Shown one piece after another: positions 1 to 5,337 of a stretch of 10,332 nucleotides of DNA. This DNA is from CAYYFV01 sp965660075. GTDB lineage: Bacteria > Patescibacteriota > Gracilibacteria > UBA1369 > GCA-2718715. The notes under the pieces were generated by a model, which was not told the origin of the DNA, made no database searches, and saw nothing but the letters and a program-made list of their open reading frames with translations. The stretch's first letter is position 1. The number at the start of each line of letters is the position of its first letter. The translations under genes and the position numbers were made by a program. The stretch is taken from assembly GCA_965660075.1 (NCBI GenBank), contig CBFHYO010000002.1:1-10332 (forward strand), given 5' to 3'.

Positions 1-70
1 CAAGCACCTTGGTGTTTGTAAGAAAGTTTTGTCCGAAATGCTTTTTAGCCTTAGTAGTTTTAATTTGCAT
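1..70 (-). CDS. rsmA: RsmA/KsgA 16S rRNA adenine dimethyltransferase, N-terminal fragment cut by window edge
   Basis: Only the first 23 codons are inside the window, read from an ATG at 68-70 leftwards. The translation begins MQIKTTKAKKHFGQNFL and continues TNTKVL. The K-K-x-x-G-Q-N-F-L pattern followed by x-x-x-x-V-L is the conserved N-terminus of RsmA/KsgA, where the Q-N-F-L residues form the start of the S-adenosylmethionine site. The family dimethylates two adjacent adenines in the helix 45 loop near the 3' end of 16S rRNA, late in small-subunit assembly. The start lies 14 nt after the stop of the DUF167 gene on the same strand, so the two are probably co-transcribed. The leader has no Shine-Dalgarno sequence. 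The methyltransferase core is outside the window, so integrity cannot be judged. Confidence 0.85.
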   Translation of the reverse strand, partial: MQIKTTKAKKHFGQNFLTNTKVL

Positions 71-84
71 GTTTTTTGCTTAGC

Positions 85-339
85 TTAACAGTCTTGTGTA
101 TGTTTTTCAATGGGGTCTGGGATACTGAGTAGTTTTTCGCGCGAATGATGACCCGATAAAATTTTAATTTCGGATTTTCTGCACTCAAAGTGTTTAGCTA
201 GCATTTCTATCAGTTCTGCATTAGCTTTGCCTTTTTCTGGAACACTTCTTAGTTTGGCTTTGTAGTAGAGTGTTTTTAGTTTAGTTAATTCAGGAACTTT
301 GGCGTTGGTGATGACTTTTACATTAATATACATTGACAT
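85..339 (-). CDS. DUF167 / YggU-family small protein
   Basis: This 84-residue protein matches the DUF167 (YggU, UPF0235) pattern across its whole length. It has a beta strand near the start (INVKVITNAK, 5-14), then K-L-R-S-V-P-E-K-G-K-A-N-A-E-L (29-43), where P-E-x-G-K-A-N is the family hallmark, then a helix L-I-E-M-L-A-K-H-F, then I-K-I-L-S-G-H-x-S-R-E-K (58-69). The usual family length is 75-110 residues, so it is complete. The fold is known from structures of family members, but no biochemical function is established. ATG at 337-339 is taken as the start; a second Met two codons in (331-333) would serve equally well. rsmA follows after 14 nt. The C-terminal tail after residue 73 (PDPIEKHTQDC) is not part of the conserved domain. 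Confidence 0.85.
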   Translation of the reverse strand: MSMYINVKVITNAKVPELTKLKTLYYKAKLRSVPEKGKANAELIEMLAKHFECRKSEIKILSGHHSREKLLSIPDPIEKHTQDC

Positions 340-360
340 ATTTTTATGTACAACTATATT
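333..360 (+). promoter_or_regulatory. sigma70-type promoter for the 385-1035 gene
   Basis: A perfect -35 TTGACA (333-338) and a -10 TATATT (355-360, five of six consensus bases) are separated by 16 nt. Transcription would begin near 367, about 18 nt before the ATG at 385. The -35 box lies on the start-codon region of the divergent DUF167 gene (331-339). The region is AT-rich, so chance -10 matches are common, but the exact -35 is more informative. Confidence 0.55.
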
Positions 361-384
361 AATATCTTATTTTAAATCTTTCCA

Positions 385-1035
385 ATGAAAAAAATCAAAA
401 GACCAAAGAAAAAAGTAGAGAAATTATCTAGTAACTATGTAGAAACTCCTCGAGCAGTTGTTGACGGTTATTTTAGTGGGTTCCATAATGAGGCTTTGTC
501 AATTTTTCATTTATATCAATTTATAAATTTAAACTATATCTTTAATGCATGGGATCCAGTTGATGATTTAGATCAAGTGATTCAATATTGTGCTCATCTT
601 TCATTGGCTCATATTAATCCGGATACATTACAATTTGATATTGCAGATATTGTAAATTTTTTAATGCAAAAATTTAATGGTTTGAAACTGATGAATCAAC
701 ATTTGATTAATTCATATTTATTTCCTGAAGCTATGAAGTTGATTTCTATATTTGCAGATATGAATGTAATCGACTACGAAGGTTATCAAAATATCGAAGA
801 TCGATTAGATGGTCTTCCAGATGAAATTGCAATTGTTATCCAAGAACGTTTAGATAAACCAATGTTAATTAGTGGAGTTGAGCAACAACAATACATAACT
901 CGGTTATCTGCAGTAGTTGCAAGTGAATTAAAATACTGTGATATAGATGAATTCGAGAGACATTTATCTGATGTAAATCAGTTTGTAATTATGCTGACTG
1001 GTACTCGAATAAGATTGGAACCAACTACGCACTAA
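385..1035 (+). CDS. orphan 216-residue cytosolic protein, function unknown
   Basis: I do not recognise this protein. It starts with a strongly basic segment (KKIKRPKKKVEK, residues 2-13), which could contact nucleic acid or simply be a charged tail. The rest looks alpha-helical and mixed acidic/hydrophobic, with aromatic-rich stretches (GFHNEALSIFHLYQFINLNYIF, about 53-74) and an acidic middle (DYEGYQNIEDRLDGLPDE, about 129-146). There is no signal peptide, transmembrane segment, lipobox, zinc-type Cys cluster or obvious catalytic motif, so it is probably cytosolic. The open frame is intact and starts at the only ATG near the promoter at 333-360. It is the only plus-strand gene beside the rsmA and trmD methylation genes. 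Its TAA stop overlaps the TAG of convergent trmD. Its existence as a gene is well supported by length, promoter and spacing; its function is not. Confidence 0.7.
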   Translation: MKKIKRPKKKVEKLSSNYVETPRAVVDGYFSGFHNEALSIFHLYQFINLNYIFNAWDPVDDLDQVIQYCAHLSLAHINPDTLQFDIADIVNFLMQKFNGLKLMNQHLINSYLFPEAMKLISIFADMNVIDYEGYQNIEDRLDGLPDEIAIVIQERLDKPMLISGVEQQQYITRLSAVVASELKYCDIDEFERHLSDVNQFVIMLTGTRIRLEPTTH

Positions 1036-1682
1036 TCCTTGAGGTTTTGCTCTTGCCATTGATTTATTTTGGCATGATGACCACTCAATAGCACTTCAGG
1101 TACTTTAAGCCCTTGGAACTCTTCGGGCTTGGTGTAAACTGGGTGTTTTTTTTTGCCTTCTAAATTTTCTCCAAACGATTCATTTTGATGAGATTCTTGA
1201 TTACCAAGAACTTCTGGAAGTAGGCGAGTGATACCCTCAACAATACACAGTGATGGTAGTTCACCACCACAAAGAATAAAATCTCCTAGAGAAATTTCTT
1301 CATCGACACACAAATCAATTGCTCTTTGATCAAGACCTTCATAGCGGCCACAAATAAGTGTGATGCTTGATTTGTTTGCTAACTCTTGGATCTTGGCTTG
1401 ATTGAGAGTTTGGCCTCTAGGACTTGGAAAAATGACATATGTGTCCGGGTCTTTTTGCTTGATTGTTTGGATACAGTCGTAAATTGGTTGGGCTTGTAAA
1501 ACCATACCAGCACCTCCTCCATAAGGAGTGTCGTCGACTTTTTTGTGTTTATTGTCTGCATATGCTCGAAAATCGTGTAATTCAATGTTGGCTGCGTGTT
1601 TTTCTTGAGCAATTTTTAAAATCGATGAGTTGAGATAGTTTTCTATAGCCTCTGGAAAAAGTGTTAATAAGTTGAATTTCAT
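1032..1682 (-). CDS. trmD: tRNA (guanine37-N1)-methyltransferase TrmD
   Basis: TrmD methylates N1 of G37 next to the anticodon, using S-adenosylmethionine, and so prevents +1 frameshifting. The protein (216 residues) shows the family pattern: MKFNLLTLFPEAIENYL at the N-terminus, D-x-x-P-Y-G-G-G-A-G-M (51-60), the SPOUT trefoil-knot segments CGRYEGLDQRAID (111-123) and EISLGDFILCGGELPS (129-144), R153 in the I-T-R-L-L-P-E-V-L-G motif, then PVYTKP (181-186) and VPEVLLSGHHAKI (194-206). The frame is open back to 1787, but conserved sequence begins exactly at the ATG at 1680-1682, so that start is chosen. Two oddities appear. The loop holding the catalytic aspartate of the E. coli enzyme (D-S-F, D169) reads N-E-S-F here, giving E168. 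The C-terminus also ends soon after the SGHHAKINQW motif, shorter than the roughly 245-255 residues of E. coli-type enzymes. The stop overlaps that of the convergent gene. Confidence 0.93.
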   Translation of the reverse strand: MKFNLLTLFPEAIENYLNSSILKIAQEKHAANIELHDFRAYADNKHKKVDDTPYGGGAGMVLQAQPIYDCIQTIKQKDPDTYVIFPSPRGQTLNQAKIQELANKSSITLICGRYEGLDQRAIDLCVDEEISLGDFILCGGELPSLCIVEGITRLLPEVLGNQESHQNESFGENLEGKKKHPVYTKPEEFQGLKVPEVLLSGHHAKINQWQEQNLKD

Positions 1683-1691
1683 TCTTATAAT
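1664..1691 (+). promoter_or_regulatory. possible promoter for the small lipoprotein gene at 1730
   Basis: TTAATA (1664-1669, four of six -35 bases) and a perfect TATAAT (1686-1691) are 16 nt apart, pointing right. Transcription would start near 1698, about 32 nt before the ATG at 1730. The site lies over the first codons of the divergent trmD. The surrounding 1683-1729 stretch is so AT-rich that chance matches are likely, and I saw no convincing trmD promoter on the other strand. Confidence 0.3.
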
Positions 1692-1729
1692 CTTTTTATG
1701 ATAATATATTAATACATTAACTTTAGTGT

Positions 1730-2032
1730 ATGAACAAATATATTTTATCTGCAGTTGCAACTGTAGGGAATTTAACTGCGTGTGCAACCTTAGAGCATAA
1801 GCCTTACCCAGATAATTTTAACCCACCATCTTTGAGTAAATCTTTTCAAGATTTAGATTTGGACACCATTAACATGGTTAATAATTTACGAAACCCAGAT
1901 TTAGAAGAACAATTCAAAAAATTGGTTCTTTCTACAAGAATTTGCGTATATGACTTGTTGTGTCAGTCGGACAAAATACCTTCTACTTTGCTAGCTTTGG
2001 AAGATAAAGAGCCCCAGTCGCAAACAGACTAG
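1730..2032 (+). CDS. small putative lipoprotein, 100 residues
   Basis: I do not recognise a family. The N-terminus MNKYILSAVATVGNLTAC has a lysine at position 3, a hydrophobic stretch, and a lipobox L15-T16-A17-C18 that fits [LVI][ASTVI][GAS]C. It would be cleaved by signal peptidase II and lipidated on C18. The mature part is about 83 residues, proline-rich near its start (HKPYPDNFNPP, 23-33), then mostly helical and charged, with two further cysteines (C72, C78). There is no Shine-Dalgarno sequence, as for most genes here. The last 50 nt overlap the end of the convergent membrane-protein gene on the opposite strand. This is tighter than other neighbours and leaves some doubt about one of the two C-termini. 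It is a real gene if the lipobox is not coincidental; the intact frame and adjoining envelope genes support it. Confidence 0.55.
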   Translation: MNKYILSAVATVGNLTACATLEHKPYPDNFNPPSLSKSFQDLDLDTINMVNNLRNPDLEEQFKKLVLSTRICVYDLLCQSDKIPSTLLALEDKEPQSQTD

Positions 2033-2951
2033 CGGCATTTAGACGCCAGAATCCTATATCTGTTTTGAATGTACCATTCAATAAAGCATCTACACCAAAG
2101 TAATTCAAAATAAAGGCTTCGATACCTAGTATGGTTTCATCATGTTTTTCTAAAAAGTCTTCTACATTTGTATTATCAGCAAAGTTGTCTCTTAATTTAT
2201 TTGCTAATTTTAGTGCGCTAAATGCGACTAATGATACTGTTAAACCACCAATGGCAGCACTTTTCATGGTTTTATCTAAACTCCAGTTTTGATTAGATGC
2301 TTGTTTATATTTAGCAGGGCCACTCACTGCAGCATCTACTGATACAGCCCAGATTGCAGCTAAATATTTGCTTATATCTTTTGCGTTTAAAATTGATTCT
2401 TCTGTGTTCTCTTCGTCTTCTTCATCACCATTGATTTCGTCATATAAAAATTTAATAATTAATCCAAATCCACCAGCAGATAATGATCGGTTTAATATAT
2501 CTGCATAATTAGTTTGGTTAGAGGCGCCTTCTAAGCCTGCTGTGAGCGTTCCAGATAGTACAGGCAGTAGTATGTGGCTCAAACCAACTCCGGCAGTCCA
2601 CATAGTCTGTTTTTTAACTGTGTCGAGCTGTCTATACATGGCCAGAGTTGCAACAGCTACATCGATAGCAATTCCAAGGCCAGACATTGTAGAAACTGTG
2701 TAAAAATAAGCGTCGTATTCTTCATTGTATTCATCTGTTCCCTCTAGACTTTCAAATTCAAGAGTACTGTTTTGTATAGCTTTGTTAATCTCATCTTCCT
2801 TTATGTCTTCAGCCCTTATTATCAAGCTGGGAAATAATGTAGTTAGTATCGTAATGGCTACAGTTGTTCTTGTGAGTTTTAAAAACTTTCTACGAGACTC
2901 GTTTATTTTTTCGTTGGAATGAATTCTTTGTGAATCTAATCTTGGAAACAT
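1983..2951 (-). CDS. polytopic membrane protein with twin-arginine motif; MntP/LysE-superfamily-like two-repeat layout
   Basis: The 322-residue protein begins with a charged segment and an exact twin-arginine motif S-R-R-K-F-L-K (19-25), then a hydrophobic core (about 31-46) and a possible cleavage site after I-R-A47. About six membrane segments follow (roughly 83-106, 117-140, 155-170, 195-213, 229-248, 273-290). Two halves look related. G-I-A-I-D97-V-A-V-A-x-x-A-x-Y-R-Q followed by G-V-G-L-S-H-I-L-L resembles A-V-S-V-D206-A-A-V-S-x-x-A-K-Y-K-Q followed by A-I-G-G-L-T-V-S-L. They are joined by a very acidic loop (DEINGDEEDEENTEE, 171-185). Repeats with an in-membrane D-A-x-A-V motif around an acidic loop are the layout of the manganese exporter MntP and other LysE-superfamily transporters. 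An ion-export role is inferred, not shown. Alternatives are an unrelated membrane protein, or a Sec-type signal anchor that happens to contain RR. The final 50 nt overlap the convergent lipoprotein gene. Confidence 0.7.
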   Translation of the reverse strand: MFPRLDSQRIHSNEKINESRRKFLKLTRTTVAITILTTLFPSLIIRAEDIKEDEINKAIQNSTLEFESLEGTDEYNEEYDAYFYTVSTMSGLGIAIDVAVATLAMYRQLDTVKKQTMWTAGVGLSHILLPVLSGTLTAGLEGASNQTNYADILNRSLSAGGFGLIIKFLYDEINGDEEDEENTEESILNAKDISKYLAAIWAVSVDAAVSGPAKYKQASNQNWSLDKTMKSAAIGGLTVSLVAFSALKLANKLRDNFADNTNVEDFLEKHDETILGIEAFILNYFGVDALLNGTFKTDIGFWRLNAASLFATGALYLPKLAK

Positions 2952-3039
2952 GTTATTGTATTATCTAATAAGAGCTTACAATAAGAGTTTTATGTTAATT
3001 AGTAAAGTAATTTAGAAGACATTCCTCTTTAAATATTGT
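2952..3039. other. AT-rich intergenic leader without a convincing promoter
   Basis: This 88-nt stretch lies upstream of the membrane-protein gene and downstream of the Cys-rich lipoprotein terminator. A minus-strand promoter is expected here because the hairpin at 3040-3065 should stop upstream transcripts. The best pair found, TTGTAA (2976-2981) with TACAAT (2955-2960), has only a 15-nt spacer and ends 4 nt before the ATG, so I do not call it. Confidence 0.4.
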
Positions 3040-3065
3040 AAAAAAAGCCTCATAGAGAGGCTTTT
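3040..3065 (-). terminator. intrinsic terminator after the Cys-rich lipoprotein gene
   Basis: A perfect 9-bp stem pairs AAAAGCCTC (3043-3051) with GAGGCTTTT (3057-3065) around a 5-nt loop. On the minus strand it is followed by seven T (3046 to 3040) and begins 2 nt after the lipoprotein stop codon (3068-3070). The A/T flanks on both sides would let it work in either direction, but no plus-strand gene ends just before it. Confidence 0.85.
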
Positions 3066-3067
3066 AA

Positions 3068-3919
3068 TTAATTGTTGAGTGTTGCTTGCAAGCAGAAAGT
3101 TCTTGTCCCGTCTAAAGTTTCTTCTAGAGTTACTGTAACGTCTTGTGCATGGCAGTGGCCGTAGTTCGTTGTTGGGCAGCTATCGTTTAGATCATCTGGT
3201 AATGTACTACTGATTCTTAGATAATTAGTTGTTGTTAGACATTTGCCTGTCTCATCATCACACACTGTTTTGTTTGATTCTATATCTTTTGTAAAAAATC
3301 TTATATGTTGTGCTTCTAATGTTGCTTGGTAGCCGTCTTCACATTGATATGAGTATTCTTGAACTAATTGCATATCTTCTCCCATTCTTAATTCGCAATA
3401 AGGAGCTTGTGTAATGGATGATTTTGAGCATGAAATGTTAAAGTATGATCCGTTATTCGTTGAAATGTGTTGATATTCTGACTGATCTGATAAGCATATT
3501 TTAAAAGTGTTTTCTTTTACTTCGCATGTAAATGTGTCGCAAGTATCTCGTCCACTTTCACATCTGGTCTCTGTTTCGCAATTATCTTTGAATTCCTGAT
3601 TAAAGAAATCTGTTGAGATAGCATTATCATCTGGTTCAGAACAAGCGTGTCCAACATGTTGAACGACACCTAGTTCTGGCTCTTCTGTATTTTCTTCTAA
3701 GCTCTGAGTTTGTTCTAATTCTGTATTAGTATTTATAGTGTCATCTTCGTTTTCTTGCATACATCGTTCGTGGTTATATCCTTTAAAACCACCAACGCAA
3801 TGGTCCCCACAAGCTGCCAAAAGCGCACTCATAGCTGTAATTGTCGTTATGTGTTTTAATACTGTGTTAGAGTATTTTATTGGGTTTTGATAATTTAATT
3901 TGCTTTTGAAAATATTCAT
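3068..3919 (-). CDS. cysteine-rich surface lipoprotein, function unknown
   Basis: This 283-residue protein has a long, basic n-region (residues 1-23), a hydrophobic stretch (ITTITAMSALL), and a clear lipobox L34-A35-A36-C37 followed by G38-D39. Signal peptidase II would cleave it and C37 would be lipidated; D at +2 is the inner-membrane retention signal in Enterobacteria, but that rule need not hold here. The mature part carries 16 further cysteines (41, 53, 93, 114, 120, 127, 132, 142, 164, 175, 193, 220, 227, 248, 256, 276), an even number consistent with disulfides. A Glu/Asn/Thr-rich linker (about 55-85) separates the anchor from the Cys-rich body. The spacing is irregular, so I saw no clear repeat and no known Cys-rich module. 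It has its own promoter upstream and terminator downstream, so it is a single-gene unit. It is likely a disulfide-stabilised external protein; its binding target is unknown. Confidence 0.75.
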   Translation of the reverse strand: MNIFKSKLNYQNPIKYSNTVLKHITTITAMSALLAACGDHCVGGFKGYNHERCMQENEDDTINTNTELEQTQSLEENTEEPELGVVQHVGHACSEPDDNAISTDFFNQEFKDNCETETRCESGRDTCDTFTCEVKENTFKICLSDQSEYQHISTNNGSYFNISCSKSSITQAPYCELRMGEDMQLVQEYSYQCEDGYQATLEAQHIRFFTKDIESNKTVCDDETGKCLTTTNYLRISSTLPDDLNDSCPTTNYGHCHAQDVTVTLEETLDGTRTFCLQATLNN

Positions 3920-3940
3920 ATGTAAAAAATTATTTTCTTT

Positions 3941-3968
3941 ACTTTACATTATTTTTATAATTTGTCAA
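3941..3968 (-). promoter_or_regulatory. sigma70-type promoter for the Cys-rich lipoprotein gene
   Basis: On the minus strand a perfect -35 TTGACA (3963-3968) is followed after 16 nt by TAAAGT (3941-3946, four of six -10 bases). It lies in the gap after the ribosomal-operon terminator and 22 nt or more before the ATG at 3917-3919, where a new promoter is needed. Confidence 0.5.
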
Positions 3969-4017
3969 GTCTGAGTTACAATAAGTTTTTTATATACATT
4001 TAATAACTTGTAGATAC

Positions 4018-4053
4018 AAAAAAACCCTCTTGGTAATATTGCCAAAAGGGTTT
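4018..4053 (-). terminator. intrinsic terminator of the ribosomal protein operon
   Basis: The left arm 4022-4033 (AAACCCTCTTGG) pairs with the right arm 4042-4053 (CCAAAAGGGTTT), giving 11 base pairs with one C-A mismatch and an 8-nt loop. On the minus strand it is followed by an uninterrupted run of seven T (4024 to 4018). It sits 48 nt after the rpsI stop codon, the expected end of the secY-to-rpsI transcript. Confidence 0.9.
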
Positions 4054-4101
4054 GCAATGAGTTTTTTGATTCTCGTGGTTTGTATTCCTTGGAGTAGGAG
4101 A

Positions 4102-4506
4102 CTAACGTTTCGAGAATTGAGGTGCACGACGTGCAGATTTTAGACCTGGTTTCTTTCTTTCTTTAACTCTTTGGTCACGAGAGATAAGTCCAAGTTTTTT
4201 AAGTGTTCCTTTAAGAGTTGGATCAAATACAACAAGAGCTTTTGCGATACCAAGACGAATTGCTTCTGCTTGTGCATTGTGTCCACCACCGATAACTTTG
4301 ATCGAAAGATCGAAATTACCATCCATTCCAGTAACTTTTAATGGAGTTAGGATTTTTTGTGCTTGCTCTTTGTAATCTTGCCATTCTTTAATATTTCTTT
4401 CGTTTACGATTACTTGTCCATCACCTTTGTAAAGTCTTACTTTAGCAATAGCTGATTTTCTTTTACCGTTAGCGTAGAAATATTGTCCTTTAAATTCTTT
4501 AGTCAT
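4102..4506 (-). CDS. rpsI: 30S ribosomal protein S9
   Basis: S9 sits in the head of the small subunit, and its C-terminal tail reaches the P-site tRNA anticodon loop. The 134-residue protein has the family N-terminus Y-F-Y-A-N-G-K-R-K-S-A-I-A-K-V-R-L (9-25), the G-G-G-H-N-A-Q-A-E-A-I-R-L-G-I-A-K-A-L block (73-91), and the invariant tail D-x-R-x-K-E-R-K-K-P-G-L-K-S-A-R-R-A-P-Q-F-S-K-R (111-134), ending in the tRNA-contacting K-R. The start is only 3 nt from the rplM stop (2 nt gap), so translation is probably coupled. There is no Shine-Dalgarno sequence. It is the last gene of the operon, followed by the terminator at 4018-4053. It stops with TAG, unlike the TAA of the other core genes on this strand apart from trmD. 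Confidence 0.98.
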   Translation of the reverse strand: MTKEFKGQYFYANGKRKSAIAKVRLYKGDGQVIVNERNIKEWQDYKEQAQKILTPLKVTGMDGNFDLSIKVIGGGHNAQAEAIRLGIAKALVVFDPTLKGTLKKLGLISRDQRVKERKKPGLKSARRAPQFSKR

Positions 4507-4508
4507 AA

Positions 4509-4937
4509 TTACAATTCTAAGTTAGTAGGTTGTTGCGCTTCATGCGGGTGATTGATACCAGCATAGATGTGCAATTTAGAAAGAATAGTTTTTTTGATTC
4601 TGTTTCTTGGAATCATACCAGCAATTGCGTGGTAAACTAGTTTTTCTGGTTTTCTTTCAAGAAGAGTCGCAGCGTTTTGTCCTTTAAGACCACCTGGATA
4701 TCTTGAGTGTGTATGATACATTTTTTGTTCTAATTTGCTACCAGTTAATTTAACTTTGTCCGCATTAATAATGATTACAAAGTCACCAGTATCGTGATTA
4801 GGTGCAAATGAAGGTCTATGTTTACCTCTAAGCATGTTTGCAATTTCTGTTGCAAAACGACCAAGAGTTTTACCTTCTGCATCGAAAACGTACCACTTTC
4901 TATCGATTTGTTTTGGATTTACGTATGTAGTTTTCAT
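4509..4937 (-). CDS. rplM: 50S ribosomal protein L13
   Basis: L13 is an early-assembly large-subunit protein bound to 23S rRNA. The 142-residue sequence shows R-K-W-Y-V-F-D-A-E-G-K-T-L-G-R-F-A-T-E-I-A (13-33), L-R-G-K-H-R-P-S-F-A-P-N-H-D-T-G-D-F-V-I-I-I-N-A (36-59), the K-x-Y-H-T-H-S-R-Y-P-G-G-L (72-84) segment, and A-I-A-G-M-I-P-R-N-R (104-113) near the end, all standard for the family. Its length is normal. It pairs with rpsI as in most bacteria, 5 nt after rplQ, so the unit L17-L13-S9 is contiguous with the alpha operon. The AT-rich leader lacks a Shine-Dalgarno sequence. Confidence 0.98.
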   Translation of the reverse strand: MKTTYVNPKQIDRKWYVFDAEGKTLGRFATEIANMLRGKHRPSFAPNHDTGDFVIIINADKVKLTGSKLEQKMYHTHSRYPGGLKGQNAATLLERKPEKLVYHAIAGMIPRNRIKKTILSKLHIYAGINHPHEAQQPTNLEL

Positions 4938-4942
4938 GATAA

Positions 4943-5296
4943 TTAGTTTAACTTGATTAGTACTTCACTTGCTCCATCACCGCTTCTAAACCCAAGTTTG
5001 TATGTACTTACAAAACCAGATTTACGTCCTTTGTATTTTTCTTTGATTTCGCCCATGATTTTTTTGGCTACTTCTTTTTCGGTGACAAAGTTGTTTATTT
5101 GACGAATTGCTTCGCGTGGCTCTTTGGTAAGAGCAATAGTTATAACTTTCTGAGCTAATGGAGCGAGAATCGCAGCTCTTTTTTGAGTAGTTTTGATAGC
5201 ATCATGTTTGAATAATGCAGTAATCAAATTTCTACGTAAAGCTTTATATTTACTTCTCGTTTTTCTTAACCCACTATGTTTTACATTGTGTCTCAT
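4943..5296 (-). CDS. rplQ: 50S ribosomal protein L17
   Basis: L17 binds 23S rRNA near the polypeptide exit tunnel. The 117-residue protein begins M-R-H-N-V-K-H-S-G-L-R-K-T-R-S-K-Y-K-A-L-R-R-N-L, matching the family start M-R-H-x-x-x-x-x-x-L. It continues with the signature A-L-F-K-H-D-A-I-K-T-T-x-K-R-A-x-I-L-A-P-L-A-Q-K-V-I (27-52) and ends G-D-G-A-S-E-V-L-I-K-L-N, the usual closing strand. It follows rpoA after 41 nt, the classic rpoA-rplQ pair. The family's usual L-x-R in the first helix appears as L-R-K-T, a mild divergence. The leader holds no Shine-Dalgarno sequence. Confidence 0.97.
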   Translation of the reverse strand: MRHNVKHSGLRKTRSKYKALRRNLITALFKHDAIKTTQKRAAILAPLAQKVITIALTKEPREAIRQINNFVTEKEVAKKIMGEIKEKYKGRKSGFVSTYKLGFRSGDGASEVLIKLN

Positions 5297-5337
5297 TGCA
5301 AGGTATTTTTAAATTAGTTTAATTTTTAGCATATATT

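Noticed and set aside
1052..1075. Stem TGCCA/TGGCA near the end of trmD as a terminator
   Set aside because: It has five pairs with an 11-nt loop, lies inside coding sequence and has no following T-run.
1379..1612. 77-residue minus-strand open frame inside trmD
   Set aside because: It is out of frame with a clear TrmD coding sequence; the same holds for alternate-frame stretches in rpsI (4140-4322), rpsD (6670-6888) and rpsK (7099-7335).
1683..1787. 35-residue N-terminal extension of trmD
   Set aside because: TrmD homology begins exactly at the ATG at 1680-1682 with MKFNLLTLFP; the extension is low-complexity and overlaps the divergent lipoprotein gene and its leader.
2725..2922. 65-residue plus-strand open frame with a hydrophobic stretch
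   Set aside because: It is antisense to the signal region of the membrane-protein gene, and its hydrophobicity mirrors that region.
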